Shown: positions 11,587-23,190 of the stretch, piece after piece
Layout of the letters: each line of letters begins with the position of its first letter
How positions within the stretch are numbered: the first letter of the stretch is position 1
DNA from: Seiridium cupressi
Lineage: Eukaryota; Ascomycota; Sordariomycetes; Amphisphaeriales; Sporocadaceae
Reading direction: 5' to 3'
Length of the DNA stretch: 59,967 nucleotides
NCBI GenBank assembly: GCA_036674765.1
Contig: JARVKI010000158.1
Location: forward strand, 1 to 59,967
Made by a program: the position numbers and the translations under genes
The notes under the pieces: model-generated
What the model was told of the DNA's origin: nothing
Seen by the model: only the letters and a program-made list of their open reading frames with translations
The model's database searches: none

Positions 11587-12126
11587 CTTATTGTATTGGA
11601 GGCTATGAGAACTTGTGACGTGTGGTCTTGCCAACAGCGGCCAGTGCGACAACGAAGTGCGTGATGGTCACAGTCAGTCACATTGTAGTTGTCTTGTTAA
11701 CGAAAGCTTGCAGTTGCACCACCTAGTCTAGGTACCTACCCAATAGACTTGCCAATCTCTCAGGGATGGTTGAGTGTTCTACCCGACCGAGGTCTTTTCA
11801 TCTCAATTGCCGATTATTAACATACTGCGCCACGGCCACCCCAAACCGAACGCCACAGCTGCATCGGTGTCTCCAGATGATCCTCGCCGGACTGTACTAA
11901 CCCCAATCTGGCCTAGCCTTCTTGAGCTTTATCCGCCCATTCCCAAATTCCACATTGCGCCTGTCTTGAAGCTCTGACAATAAAGAGAGCCCAGCACGCT
12001 CCCTTCATCGACGACCAGTCGCGTCCACCTCTTCACTTTTCATTTTTCCCCCAGCAGTCGTCCGTCAATCTGCTCATCGTCGGACATTTTACTCTACATA
12101 AAAACCTCAATTTGTCCGCAGTCACC
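11587..12126. promoter_or_regulatory. Shared promoter of the MDR and spt5 genes
   Basis: A 540-bp divergent interval. The right part (about 11960-12120) is pyrimidine-rich, as expected for the transcription start zone of a constitutive fungal gene. No other coding signal was seen. Confidence 0.4.
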
Positions 12127-15100
12127 ATGAGCGACCCCCGCGACCACGATCAGCGGGACGATTCCGAGGACGAGGAGGACTTCAACCCAGCACCTGAAGT
12201 CGGTAGCGACGGCGAGGAGAACAACGATGACAACCACAATGATGAGGATGAAGCTCCCAGGCGCGAGTCCAAAAGAGCCTCGCCCGCCCGTAGTGCCGGT
12301 GGGGATGACGAGGGCGACAACGACGAGGACGATGAAGGAGAAGGCGAAGATTTGAACGGAAAAGACGATGACGATGATGATGAGGAAGATGACGAAGACG
12401 ACGATGATGAAGAGGATGAGATTCAGGTGAGTTGTCTCATCAAGTCAAGACCCTGCAAGGCTGTAGCGCCTGTCGTTGCAAAGATCGCCATCTAACAAAT
12501 CGTTTCCCTAGGGCCATCGCCGCAAGCGCCGTAGAAACAAGACCAATGCTTTCCTCGATATCTATGCTGAAGTCGACGATGAAGATGAGGGCGAGGAAGA
12601 AGACGAAGACGCGGAGGATCAGGAAGGTTTCATCGACCGGGAAGAGGCTGGGGAAGCTGATATCGCCGGTCGAGACGATGATACCAGGCACCGAGAGCTC
12701 GATCGCAGACGTGACCTGGAAGCCAGCTTTGATGCCGAGAAACAAGCCGAGATTTACCAAAAGCGATACGGCAACCGGAAGCCCGCCAGAGGCATGGGTG
12801 ATTCCGGCGGCGTGCCTCAACGACTGCTTCTACCTAGCGTCGATGATCCCAGTATCTGGGGTGTGAGATGCAAGGAAGGCAAGGAGCGAGAAGTTGTATT
12901 CTCCATCATGAAGAGAGTCGAAGAGCGCTTGGGTACGAAAGACGAGCTTGGAATCACGGCAGCCTTTGAAAGGGGTGGCCCGAATTCGGTCATGAAGGGC
13001 CTGATCTACGTGGAAGCTCCGCGACAAAATGACGTTCTCCAGGCCCTGGATGGCATGCTTAACGTCTATCCCAGGACAAAGCTCTTGTTGGTGGACATTA
13101 AAGAAATGCCAGATCTGCTGCGAGTCCAGAAGACCCCGACATTGGAGCCTGGTTCTTGGGTTCGACTCAGGCGCCCACCGAAACATGCCGGCGATCTTGC
13201 TCAGGTCCTGGATATAACCCAAAACGGCTTGGAAGCAAGAGTGCGGTTCATTCCTCGCCTCGACTATGGTGTGCGCGATGATCCCGGGGCCGCCATGACG
13301 GCCGATGGCAAGCGGAAGCGCCCGGCGTTCGGTATTGGTCCTCGCCCTCCACAGAAACTCTTCAGTGAGGTTGAGGCTCGAAAGAGGAATCCTCGAGCTC
13401 TCACGGGAAACCCGACAACAAACACGTGGACATACAACGGCGACGAATTCGAGCAGGGCTTCCAGGTCAAGGATATCAAGATTCAGCTTTTGACCGTCCA
13501 AGACGTCAACCCAACGCTCGAAGAGGTCACCAGATTTGCATCCGGTGGCGAGGATGGTGTTGAGAATATTGACTTGAAGTCACTGGCTGCAAGTCTCAAG
13601 GACAGCTCTGCCAACGTCACATATCTACCAGGAGACGTCATCGAGGTCTACGATGGTGAGCAGAAGGGCGTTTTCGGACGGGCTACTAATGTTCAGGGCG
13701 ACATTGTGACCATCGATGTGACCGAAGGCGACCTGGCCGGGCAGACCATCGAGGTCCCCACCAAGGGCCTCAGAAAACGTTTCCGACCCGGTGACCACGT
13801 CAAGGTCATTGGCGGGAGCCGTTACCGTGATGAGGTTGGTATGGTCGTGAAGATTTCCGAGGATAGAGTTACCTTGTTGACAGATCAATCTCACACTGAG
13901 ATAACTGTCTTCAGCAAGGATCTTCGGGAAGCCAGCGACATTGGTGGCCAGGGCTCGCTAGGCCAATACGAGATGCTCGATCTCGTAGAGCTGGACCCCA
14001 CAACTGTTGGCTGTATCGTCAAGGTTGATCGAGAGTCCATGGTTGTTCTCGACCAGAACGGCGATAACAGACAAGTTCTACCTTCCCAGATTGCGAACAA
14101 GCTGCCCAAGCGCAAGATGGCTGTTGCGGCGGATCGCAATGGTGCGGAGATCAGACTGGACGATGTGGTGAAAGAATCTGGTGGCATGGGTCGGCAGGGC
14201 AAGATCATCCACATCCACCGTACCTACGTCTTCTGTCACACCAACACTACCAACGAGAACGCTGGCATTTTCGTGTCCCGAGTCAGCAATATCTCGACCA
14301 TTTCCGCCAAGGGTGGCCGAAACAACGCAAAGTCTTCTATGCCGGATCTAACGTCCATGAACCCAGCTCTCAAGCGAAACCCGAATGGCAGCGGTATGGC
14401 TCCTCCCCCCAAGCCCACGATCGGCCGCGACCGCCTTGTTGGCCAGACGGTTACAATCAGAAAGGGAGGTTACAAGGGTCTCTTGGGACGCGTGAAGGAA
14501 ACTTCTGACACACATGCCCGTGTTGAGCTTCATACTAAGAGTAAAGTGATCAACATCCCCAAGCAGGATCTCATCGTCAAAGACCCCGTCACCGGCCGTG
14601 AGATCAAGAACTACGACAGCCGAAGGCCGCCGGGAGCTGGTGCGCCTCGCTTTGATGGCGGTGGGCGTCCGGGAGGAGATTGGAACAATGGGTCGCGGAC
14701 TCCGATGGCATCTTCCATGTCAAACCGAACCCCTGCGTGGAAGACGCCTTCCTCTGGTGGAATGGGCGGGCGCACTCCAGCGTGGAACAAGGGCGGCGGC
14801 GATTTTGGTGGCAGCCGTACTCCAGCCTGGGCTGGTGCTGATGGTTCGCGGACAGTTAACCCATACGATGGAAGCCGTACTGCATACGGCTCTGGGTCAC
14901 GCACACCAGCCTGGAACTCGGGCTCCAAAACTCCTGCGCCCGACGGCTTCAGCCATGGCTCCAAGACCCCAGCGTATGGCAGTAGCGGCGCATCTGATCC
15001 ATGGTCATCCGGCTCAAAGACGCCCTACGGTGCAGCAGCTCCAACACCAGGCGCAAGTGGCGGCGATACCTGGGGCTATACGCCTGGTGCATCTGGAGCA

Positions 15101-15394
15101 TCCGGTGCGTACGATGCGCCAACCCCTGGTGGTATGCTAGGTGCTCCTACCCCTGGTGCTCTCAACGCCCCTACTCCTGGTGCATTTAACGCTCCGACGC
15201 CAGGAGCCATGAATGCACCCACTCCTGGTGGGAACTGGCAAGGCGGTTGGGGGGCAGCTGATGCACCAACGCCTGCCGCCGGTGCCCCAACTCCAGCAGC
15301 CAGTGGTTCATTCGCCTATGCCGTCAACGCGCCAACTCCTGGAGCCTGGAGTGCGGAGACGCCTGCCGCCGGTCCGCGGTATGAGGACGATTGA
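12127..15394 (+). CDS. spt5: Transcription elongation factor Spt5
   Basis: Large subunit of DSIF (Spt4-Spt5), which clamps RNA polymerase II. It has 1060 residues from exons 12127-12426 and 12512-15394, with the intron inside the acidic N-terminus. Domains in order: a very acidic region to about residue 190; the NGN domain near 213-305 ([14 protein letters not shown]...), the Spt4 and polymerase contact; and several KOW domains, including [53 protein letters not shown] and [19 protein letters not shown]. From about 823 to the end runs a repetitive C-terminal region with [12 protein letters not shown] units and then NAPTPGA units. Such repeats are the target of Bur1/CDK9-type kinases in the family. 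Length and domain order are normal. The first ATG (12127) follows a CACC context. Confidence 0.97.
14690..15370 (+). repeat. Spt5 C-terminal repeat coding region
   Basis: Two successive classes of short degenerate repeats encode the Spt5 tail: about ten [12 protein letters not shown]-type units with GS-rich spacers, then about ten xAPTPGA units. The SPT-like and TPA motifs with Thr-Pro are the expected phosphorylation sites. Confidence 0.8.
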
Positions 15395-15764
15395 ACATTG
15401 TATGTAACACAGAACTCACTCTTTGGGGCCGGCGTTTGGTGTTTCTTGATTTGGTGTCTGTCAAGTTAAAGAAAAAGACAGATACAGCCGGGCAGGGCAT
15501 GGTACGGGCAAAATGCGCTTGGCGTGATTGCATATGGTTGTATTTTAGCTAGATGAGAAAAAGGATAAAGATATCTTTTTTTGCTTGACCGGATTCATAG
15601 GGAATTGATGTCGCGTGAGCTCGCAATGGTGAAAACAGACGTCGGAGATGCAGGAAACATGGAGTGGCATGAGTTCGATGCCATATTTGACAATTGGGAC
15701 CAACTCAGGGCAGTTGTTCAAATGTTCTGCTCTATTACACTCGAAGTGATAATTGCACTAACGC
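15395..15764. other. Intergenic between convergent genes
   Basis: A 370-bp gap between the ends of spt5 and the glycosyltransferase gene. It should hold both polyadenylation sites; nothing else was recognised. Confidence 0.5.
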
Positions 15765-17046
15765 TTAGTCTATGTCGGGGTATTGGTCTATGTAGTTCGT
15801 ACCGCCATTCATCAACTCCTCCGCATTCATCCGGACGCTCCACTTGACCACAGTCGTGTGCGCTTCCTTCACGTATCCGTCTCCGTGGGGGGAGATGTCG
15901 CTCTCAGCAGCCTTGGATCCGGCCGGACGGTGATGCTGGAACAACGATGGCTGCATCGTCAGACAATCGTGGTACGAGCGGCCCTCTTTCTCGGCCCCAT
16001 CGCAGAACCATAGCAGCAAGATGTCGTAAGCTACGTTGAAGGGTTTCATACCAGCTTCGTACAGGAGTTGCCGAGCACCTGTCTGGGTCACAGCGTATCC
16101 CAGAGAGCATATTCCTTCTTGCACGTGGTGGTAGACGCGCGTGTGGTTGGGATACTGCGCCTTGAGGTCCGGGGCGCCCTCGATGTACTGTTGCTGCGGA
16201 ACAGTGTCGTCTTCATGGATCACTCGCGCTCGGGGCGTGAGCTTGCTCCAGGGGAAGTGCATGCCACAGTGGCCAACCCAGAGAGCATTCCAGTTGTCGC
16301 CGTATGGTGATATCGTGGGCGCCTGGGTCGATGGCAGGTGGTCGAACGGCATGTTTGTCACCATCTCGAGCTGCTTCTCCTGCGGCCTGGGATAGCTGGG
16401 GTCGGCATACTTCTTGGAGCCCTGCAGGGGCTGTGTCAAGGCTTGTGATGCCAGGGCAAAGTCGCGCATCTGATCCTTGATGCGTATGTCCCAGTCGGCG
16501 TCGTCTTCCAGGATCAGAGCCGAGGTGAGATTCCGCCGGACGATCTCGTGAATGGCGTTCAGATGTCCCCGCCACGAGCCTATTACCGGCTCGGGCAGCC
16601 GTGTGTAGTCCGGTCCAGCAGGAATGGCCTTGTCGGGAACGGTCTCGCCCAGCAGCCCGTCGATGAACTCTATTTCGATGTTGCTCAAGGCTGCTGCAAG
16701 TACCATGCTATCTCGTCGGTCGGTTCGCGTAGGTAGCCCAACCACGAATATCTTTTCGAACTTTTTTTTCAAACCGAGTCAGAAACATGTTGCTTGGCAT
16801 GGGGGAAATCGAGAATGTGCTTCTTACCCCGAGGGTGCTGTTGTACACATCGTCCAGCAAGCCCCGCGATGTAGGCTCAGATGTCTTTTCTGCACCCCCA
16901 CTACCTAACCCGGTGATCCCGGATATGTGACTTCCCGCAGACGAAGACCATGATGCCTGGAGTATGAAAATAAGTAGCAGCAGGCTTCCGGCGACAGCAC
17001 AGATAACCAGATTGGACGGCCGGCGAAAACTGAGCTGGGGAGCCAT
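15765..17046 (-). CDS. GT25-family glycosyltransferase, type II membrane protein
   Basis: It has 404 residues from exons 17046-16828 and 16760-15765. The N-terminus has a short cytosolic part and one membrane anchor (about residues 13-32, LVICAVAGSLLLLIFILQA), followed by a Gly/Ser-rich stem, so it is probably a Golgi or ER luminal enzyme. The splice (CTCGGG to TTCGAAAAG) gives NSTLGFEKIFVVGLPTRTDRR, the conserved start of the GT25 domain in fungal proteins. The acidic motif ILEDDADWD is the likely metal/nucleotide-sugar site. A Cys pair and GYAVTQTGARQLL in the C-terminal half are also typical. GT25 enzymes transfer galactose or glucose in other organisms; the fungal acceptor is not established. 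Confidence 0.85.
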
Positions 17047-18369
17047 GCCAACTCAGATGGCGGTCGTGGGTGATCTGCGGTGTCCAAGGATAGTCACAGG
17101 CACGAAACTGGGTATGTAACGGGTCAAAATGTTCAAGGTCTTTCGGCCGTTTCCAAAAGAAAAGATAAGGGACGCCAGAAAACCAGGCAGTGAATTAGAG
17201 GAGGTGACTCAAGATCTTGCCCGGCCGGTTGGATTTTTTGTTTGACTAGCAAGCCGCGCGCCTGATGGCATTCTCAATCCCCATCTAATCAGGGTGAACA
17301 GGAAAGCGCAGGGGTGCCTGGCGCTTGTCATGGAACAGGAATTTCGGATGTGTAACTCCTGCCCAACATCGTGGCTGGTGGAAGGCGACACATCATTTCC
17401 ACATCATAATTTGCCAGCCCAGCGCGGGAGGACTAGTGGCAGGGTGGCTACTGACAGCCGCATTTGCAGGACCCGCCACGCTGCAGAGACGCCAATTGGG
17501 GCATTTTGTGATACGGAAAGGGAGGTCCTGGAATGATAGGAGTAGTAAACCGAAGGGCATCCATGGTGCGGGCATATGCAAGGGAGCAAGGGAGGAACCA
17601 AGTTTGGAAACTTGCTGCATACTAGCGTCGCCTAGCTCATGGCTGCTTGCACCCTCGTGCGTGATTGGACTGGGAGATTGAGACGAATAGGCAAGACCCC
17701 CACTGATATCTCCTCTGAGGTCATACAGCAGGCTGAGAACAGTTTCCATTGTCGGCCGGCCACGTTCTCGGCCCGTCTTTTATCGAAAGGCCCTAGTGTA
17801 GCGCGGACTAGAGCGGCCGGGTTCCCGAGAATCGGGTATAGCGGCCTATTTGTGGCTCATGGCACGCAAGCTAATCGCTGGTCTGCACGCCTCAAGTGGG
17901 CATCATTTTTATTCAAGAATGGCAATCGTCGATGTTTTGTTTCTTGGGATGGTCCAACGCTGTTCTTCATTTTCATTTCGCGACATCTGCTATATCTACC
18001 CACACGCGGGCGATTTTCACGCATTTCGCCCAACGATAATGAAACTAACATATCTATCAAGGATGATTACATACGTTGCAAGGGTATGTACGCGGAATCG
18101 GTTTCACCATGCTACAGTGCACAAGCTACGGAAAATATCACTGCGGTGCGACCCACCAAGCTTGACGTCGATGCTCTCCCGTGCTAAAAACGGGCGTCTA
18201 AGTTGGTTCAGTCTTGGCACGTTCGAACGAGACTGTTGGCGCTAGTGTATATTTGGGAACCCCCAGGATTCCCGACTCCTATCTGAACGGCAATTATTGC
18301 CGTTTATTACATTGAACCATCCTCCCTAACACCCAGTCCCTCAAGTCTACACTGCGACGGGAAATCTTC
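17047..18369. other. Intergenic, no gene recognised
   Basis: A 1.3-kb region upstream of the glycosyltransferase and downstream of the second LPMO. A 182-residue open frame (17639-18187, plus) has no recognisable domain, signal peptide or family motif and is not called. Confidence 0.5.
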
Positions 18370-19238
18370 TCAACAGGTGACGACCGCTGGGCCCGGGGCG
18401 GTATAGCTCGTTGGTATCGGGTAATAGATGTTAATCATGATGCCCGGATCAGTGGCCTGGTAAGCACCGGGGAAGGATACTCCAGGGAATGTCTTTGTGC
18501 CACTTCCGGTGACGGTCAGCTGAGCACACCTGCGACGGATCAGTATCTACCTCGCAAGTCTCGACCATGGTAACTTACGAGATGTAGAATTGGGCACCAC
18601 CGGCACTGCTGGCACTGCGTGGTCGTCAGTCGTCGCCATTCCCTACATTTACACACCGCTTGCGGACCAAGACCAAGCGGAATGTACTTACCTGTGGAGC
18701 GCAATGTGCTCAACGCGAACCAGGTAATCGCCAGGAGCCAGACACTGGGGGATCGTTGCCGTGACCTGCTTCGCGCCCTGGCTGGGCCAAGTCAAGCCAC
18801 TGGGTGCGATGTCGGGGCCCTGCGAGAAGATCTTGAACCAGACAGCGCCATCGCCATCCCAACTCGAGGCTGTCTGACCAGAGGGAACCTTGGCCATGTA
18901 GAACTGAAGCGTGCCCGGGTGCGAAACAGAGGCGTCTGCTGTAAAGCCAACAGTCGAGCCGGCGGCGACCGTCATGGTCTGGGCTCCCTCACTTCCGGCT
19001 GCGAGCTGGTAGCAGCGAATTTGCGACGAAGTCACATCTGTGACTGGGCCGTTTGACTGATAGTTGGCGGTCTTCCGTACGTACTGCCATTTGTCTGTCG
19101 CAGAGCTGCCAGCTACTAGTGCTGGAAAGGTATCTTCCACCATGTCAGTCAGGAAGACTATGGACGGCGTTCGTAGGTTTCCCCACAATGAGCATGAGCA
19201 ACTGGCAGCAGCGCTGAGATCGCCAAGGTGATCTTCAT
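18370..19238 (-). CDS. AA9 lytic polysaccharide monooxygenase, no CBM
   Basis: Secreted copper-dependent polysaccharide oxygenase, 229 residues from four exons: 19238-19187, 19133-18692, 18614-18579 and 18529-18370. The signal peptide [16 protein letters not shown] is followed directly by His17, giving the canonical mature start [10 protein letters not shown]. The Tyr codon after His17 is split by the first, 53-bp intron, so an unspliced reading loses the catalytic N-terminus. The second copper His lies in [10 protein letters not shown]. The 36-bp third exon encodes [12 protein letters not shown], carrying the conserved Gln and axial Tyr. Exon 4 gives [11 protein letters not shown] and then the loop [19 protein letters not shown] before the stop. 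The length is standard for a single-domain AA9. Its sequence differs clearly from the first LPMO, so it is not a recent tandem copy. Confidence 0.93.
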
Positions 19239-21150
19239 CTTTTCGGATACGTGATGATAGATATCGCGCGATCGAAAGGGTTTTTATGATGCCAATAATA
19301 GTCGGCTATCTTGTCTAAGGAGCCGCAATACAGTCACTACTTCTCAAGTTTTCCTCTCCCGGGAACCAAGCCTGTTCATATACAGTCGCCAAACGCACTG
19401 CAGTACTAATCACAGATCACGAGCAAGCATCTCGGCAATCGCAGTAAAATCTACGGTCCCGTACTATGCTCAATGGTGACAGAGGTGTCTATGGCTCCGA
19501 GATAGGGCACAATAGTTAATCATCCGGCGGTTAAATCGACTGTCGGCAGAAAGCAGCCATTCACGTGTTCGCAATAGACTGCATCCTCCCTTGGGCAGCT
19601 GGGATCATGTACCAAACGACATTGTCCATGGGCGTCGAATTGCTTGGATGGCTATTGTCATTGGTGCCGGTGATCCGGGCTGCAGTCGCATGTACACCGT
19701 TAGGTATCATGCTATTTATGCCGCGCCAAGATAAACTCGCCGCATGACGATGGTGACTATAATGGCTAACTTGACTAAGAGGTCACGATTTGTAACCTAG
19801 ACCGCCAGGGTATCCTAGTGTCGTATCGTCGGGGGACCATCGTCACTTGGTAAATGGTCTCTGGATCCGCCCAAGGGTCAAGATCACCGAGTAACATTTA
19901 CTCGGAGATACACATGGGTTTGGGGGTAATCTGGACTGTATTTTCTATGAAAAGTTCTTCTGATCAGTTTACGCACTGGTTCATGACATTCCCGTAGAAA
20001 TACCAACCCTGATACTTTTGATCTGACCGCCAAGTTCAGGCTCAAAGCAGCTGGTTGCCACGATCGAGCCTCGCTTTCTCTCAGGTTCCCGTCATATCGG
20101 CGGTATTTTTATGGGACGGGACGGCACCCAAACTTGTCGATAGTATAGGGCCGCATAGGTTCGGGAGCAATGCCTTCTCCATGACGCACGAAAACAAAGA
20201 ACTATACTAGACTCTTTGAGCTGAACTCTCACAATGGTAAATGACGTGGTTGCTTTGAAAGAACGTATTTGTCACGTGGTGTATGGTGGGATAAGGGATA
20301 AAGAACAGTTGTAGCACGAAGTGCTGCAACTGTTCTCTAGCCTGTTCTTATTAAATATGAACCTAATCCTTTGTCTATATGAAACCCTTGATAGTATTGA
20401 GCTTGATTGCATTGTTTAATTCTTATGCTATAGAATGCCGCCTATGGTTCAATCAGACTTGACCTGATTCTCCGGGTAAGCTAGCATACCTATATTTCCT
20501 TTGTGTACATAATTCCCTACCCTGCCTACTTGAGTGCACACCATATTTAGTCTTTCAGTATGTGCTGGCCCACGCGACAGGTTTGCTACTCGTACAGCTG
20601 TAGACAGACTACATATGGTGAGGTCACGCCTTGTGAGAGCGCCAAGGTATATGGTCACCCCTGCATTGGTCTGGTGGATGCCCCTGATGATTATACTACT
20701 TTCGTCGAGGAAGACTGCCCGATGTGCGTTCTACTGCATGGTGCTAAGCAGGAAAAGAGGAGGTGGTTCTCAAAAAGGTAGGCAGAGTATATAAAAATGG
20801 AGCCTACGATACCCTGGTGGTATCGGCGACGATTAGAGGGAAGGTAATATACTTATAATGAATCCTCGAAGAATGTTGGCGCCCTCATATTACCGGACAA
20901 GAATGAATTGATGAGTGCGTGGAACCATATCACCATGCAACAATGGATGATTACATTTAGCTTGGATTTATTTCTAATATGATAATGTGTGGCGCATATT
21001 GATTACGTTGGCGTGCAATATAGTGACGCAGTGCACATCGTCAACTATCTTACATTCATGGGAAGAAAAAAAAAGGCTCAGATTGGTCTGAAATGGCAAG
21101 AGACAAAGCTAACATTATATGATTCTATCGAAGGTAAAAAATGGGAATTT
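19239..21150. other. Long intergenic region with one strong hairpin
   Basis: A 1.9-kb region upstream of the second LPMO and downstream of the acidic orphan gene. Local composition is AT-richer than the neighbours. No coding family was recognised. The inverted repeat at 20302-20336 is listed separately. Confidence 0.5.
20302..20336. repeat. 16-bp inverted repeat with GAA loop
   Basis: The left arm AGAACAGTTGTAGCAC and right arm GTGCTGCAACTGTTCT are complementary over 16 positions (one G-T pair) around a 3-base loop. The sequence AAGAACAG is flanked again by CTGTTCTTA at 20344-20351. It may be a remnant of a small inverted-repeat element or a structured RNA; it lies far from any called gene's stop. 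Confidence 0.75.
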
Positions 21151-22041
21151 TCAGTTGAATCGCTGATTCCCATAGGCCAAATGACGTCTATGACCCGGTA
21201 AAACAAGGAAATCATCCGCAGTTATCTGCTTGCCCTCCAGAGGATTCCAAATTCTTAGACCGAGTCCATCATCAAATCTCCAGGTTTCCGGTGGCCTGAC
21301 GTCTATGCGCAACTTACATATCAAAAGTTCAGACTTGATCATCTGAACGTCCTCCTTGGCTTCGCCAACGTCGAGCTCAAGTTGATGGAGGTGAAATTCG
21401 GAGAGCTGGATATCGTGCCAGCTACCTTGATCCGCCATCTTCTTAGTCTCAGGGTCCCCGTAAAGCGACTCCCACTCATCTACTACCTCAGCTGGGGACG
21501 AAACCGATCCCTCGGCATCATTTACAGCGCCATGCGAGAAGTAGTAATCGTCCCTACTCTTCCAGTAGAGATCTCGCCAATACAGAAGTTTTTTCTCCGC
21601 GGTTGAAAGACGTTCACTCGCGTCTTCGAGCTCATCCTCGAGCTCTGTGACGTAGTCGTCGGTGAACTCATGACCCTCGTCCTCGGTATAAGTGAGTTGG
21701 CAGACTGGTTCAGCCTCTTCCTCGGGCTCATCATCACTGTCAATTTCGTAGTCACATTTTCTCCTTATCCACTCGATCTCGCCAGTGAACTCGGGCATAT
21801 CTCCTTCGACGGCCTGGCTCTCTGCTTTCTCGTCCTTTTCCTTGTATGCTGGAGGCTTTGTATCCCTCCTAGAAACGTGAGGACTCTCTTCGACGGGGTC
21901 CGTGTAAGCCGGGGGAGCCATCCCGTCATCGCTGCTAGCAGGTGGTTCGTAGACGGAGCCCCAGGACATACCTCTTTTCAAGGGTGAGGAGGGTGTCCCC
22001 TTTTCTTTTTTTGTCGCATGATGTACGCTTGTTACCTCCAT
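21151..22041 (-). CDS. Acidic coiled-coil hypothetical protein
   Basis: I do not recognise this gene. It is a single exon of 296 residues, starting at the Met of MEVTSVHHATKKEKG; the 40 residues readable upstream are hydrophobic and Phe-rich, and look like translated UTR. The N-terminal third contains PPAY motifs (APPAYTDP, KPPAYKEK), possible WW-domain ligands of the kind used by arrestin-like adaptor proteins for Rsp5 binding. The middle is strongly acidic (DSDDEPEEEAEPV), followed by a probable coiled coil (VTELEDELEDASERLSTAEKKLLYWRDL split over about 30 residues). No membrane segment or signal peptide. Codon use looks like a real gene, but a role cannot be given. Confidence 0.6.
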   Translation of the reverse strand: MEVTSVHHATKKEKGTPSSPLKRGMSWGSVYEPPASSDDGMAPPAYTDPVEESPHVSRRDTKPPAYKEKDEKAESQAVEGDMPEFTGEIEWIRRKCDYEIDSDDEPEEEAEPVCQLTYTEDEGHEFTDDYVTELEDELEDASERLSTAEKKLLYWRDLYWKSRDDYYFSHGAVNDAEGSVSSPAEVVDEWESLYGDPETKKMADQGSWHDIQLSEFHLHQLELDVGEAKEDVQMIKSELLICKLRIDVRPPETWRFDDGLGLRIWNPLEGKQITADDFLVLPGHRRHLAYGNQRFN

Positions 22042-23190
22042 ATCATGATTCGTAAAGGTAAATAAAATGACAACAATTTGCTGGACGAAAGGTAAAAATA
22101 AAAATAAAAAACGATGGGGGGGAAAAAAAAAAGCTGAAATATATAGCAGACCAGATTGCAAAGATGAGCATGGTAACTCGACTGTTTAATAACATACCAT
22201 CTGGATAATAATGAACTGCATTCTGAACAAGGGCTGTGGTAGATCTTTGTGTAAAATCCTAAAAGTAGTGTTTCTTTCAAGTACTTGCCGTTCATTGTTT
22301 ACGTGAGCGGCATAGGAGCGAGATCTCTTGGTTGAGCCCCTCGACATGATGAAGACAATGCATTGTCACCCTCACGTTCTAGATTCGTGAGCCCTTCACG
22401 AGGGCAAGGCTGCATAGCGAAACCAGATTCCTCGTGTTCTGCTTGCGACTGACGAGCCAATTGACCAATGCTGAAGTGGTAATTCCTACTACCCCTCTTT
22501 CTCACGAAGGAGTCATACCGACACGAGCGGGAGAATGCCATCTGCCAATGTCTTAGAGGTGCCCTGACGGAAACAGTGATTGCAACTGTTCATAAACTGA
22601 GAGCAATGGAGACTCATGAATACCGCAGTATATCACCTGGCTTTTCCCTTTGCATGCGACTCGGAAGACAGCTTTCGACCGAGCTGAGCATGGAGGGTCG
22701 CAGTGGAGCACCGTCGGCTATCAATGGTGTCGCTGCCACTTCACAAGTAGGATACAGCTCCGTTGGGAGAAAGCTTATTAACAAATGATCATCAGGCACA
22801 GACAACGCACTGACCGGTGGCAGCCGAGTCGTCAATGCAGGGGTCGCTAAACGAGGTGCCAAATCTGGGAAATGCGGAGGTCAGGCGATGCGACGCAAGG
22901 GTGTCATCCAACTAGTGACGTGCCCCAGGTTACGGGGAGGAAATAGCTTCGGTGGCACACGAGCCAGACTGAGCGGGCGACCCCAATCCGGCGGCGGAAG
23001 CAGTTCTCATTGGGGGCATTTTACTTCCCGCGCAAGGCGGTCTTGGAAAATGCGCGGTGCTATTGCAGGTCCGAACTATGGCATGTGAAGTGGGTGGCCG
23101 ATGAGGTGTATACGAGGTATATTATGTTTCCTTGGGGCGCCAAAGGTTACCGCGTACAATCTTCTGCCGTGTACGCTTGTTGTCAGAAAA
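22042..23190. other. Divergent intergenic region, no gene recognised
   Basis: A 1.1-kb interval between the acidic orphan protein and the GH79 gene, holding both promoters. Short frames of up to 82 residues show no family features. Confidence 0.5.

Noticed and set aside
12130..12430. GA-rich simple repeat at the start of spt5 as a microsatellite
   Set aside because: It is coding sequence for the acidic N-terminus normal for Spt5.
12830..13501. Minus-strand open frame (223 codons) inside spt5
   Set aside because: Antisense to NGN/KOW coding sequence, with no family features.
17639..18187. Plus-strand open frame of 182 codons in a gene gap
   Set aside because: No domain, signal peptide or codon pattern typical of the neighbours; several overlapping frames of similar length occur by chance.
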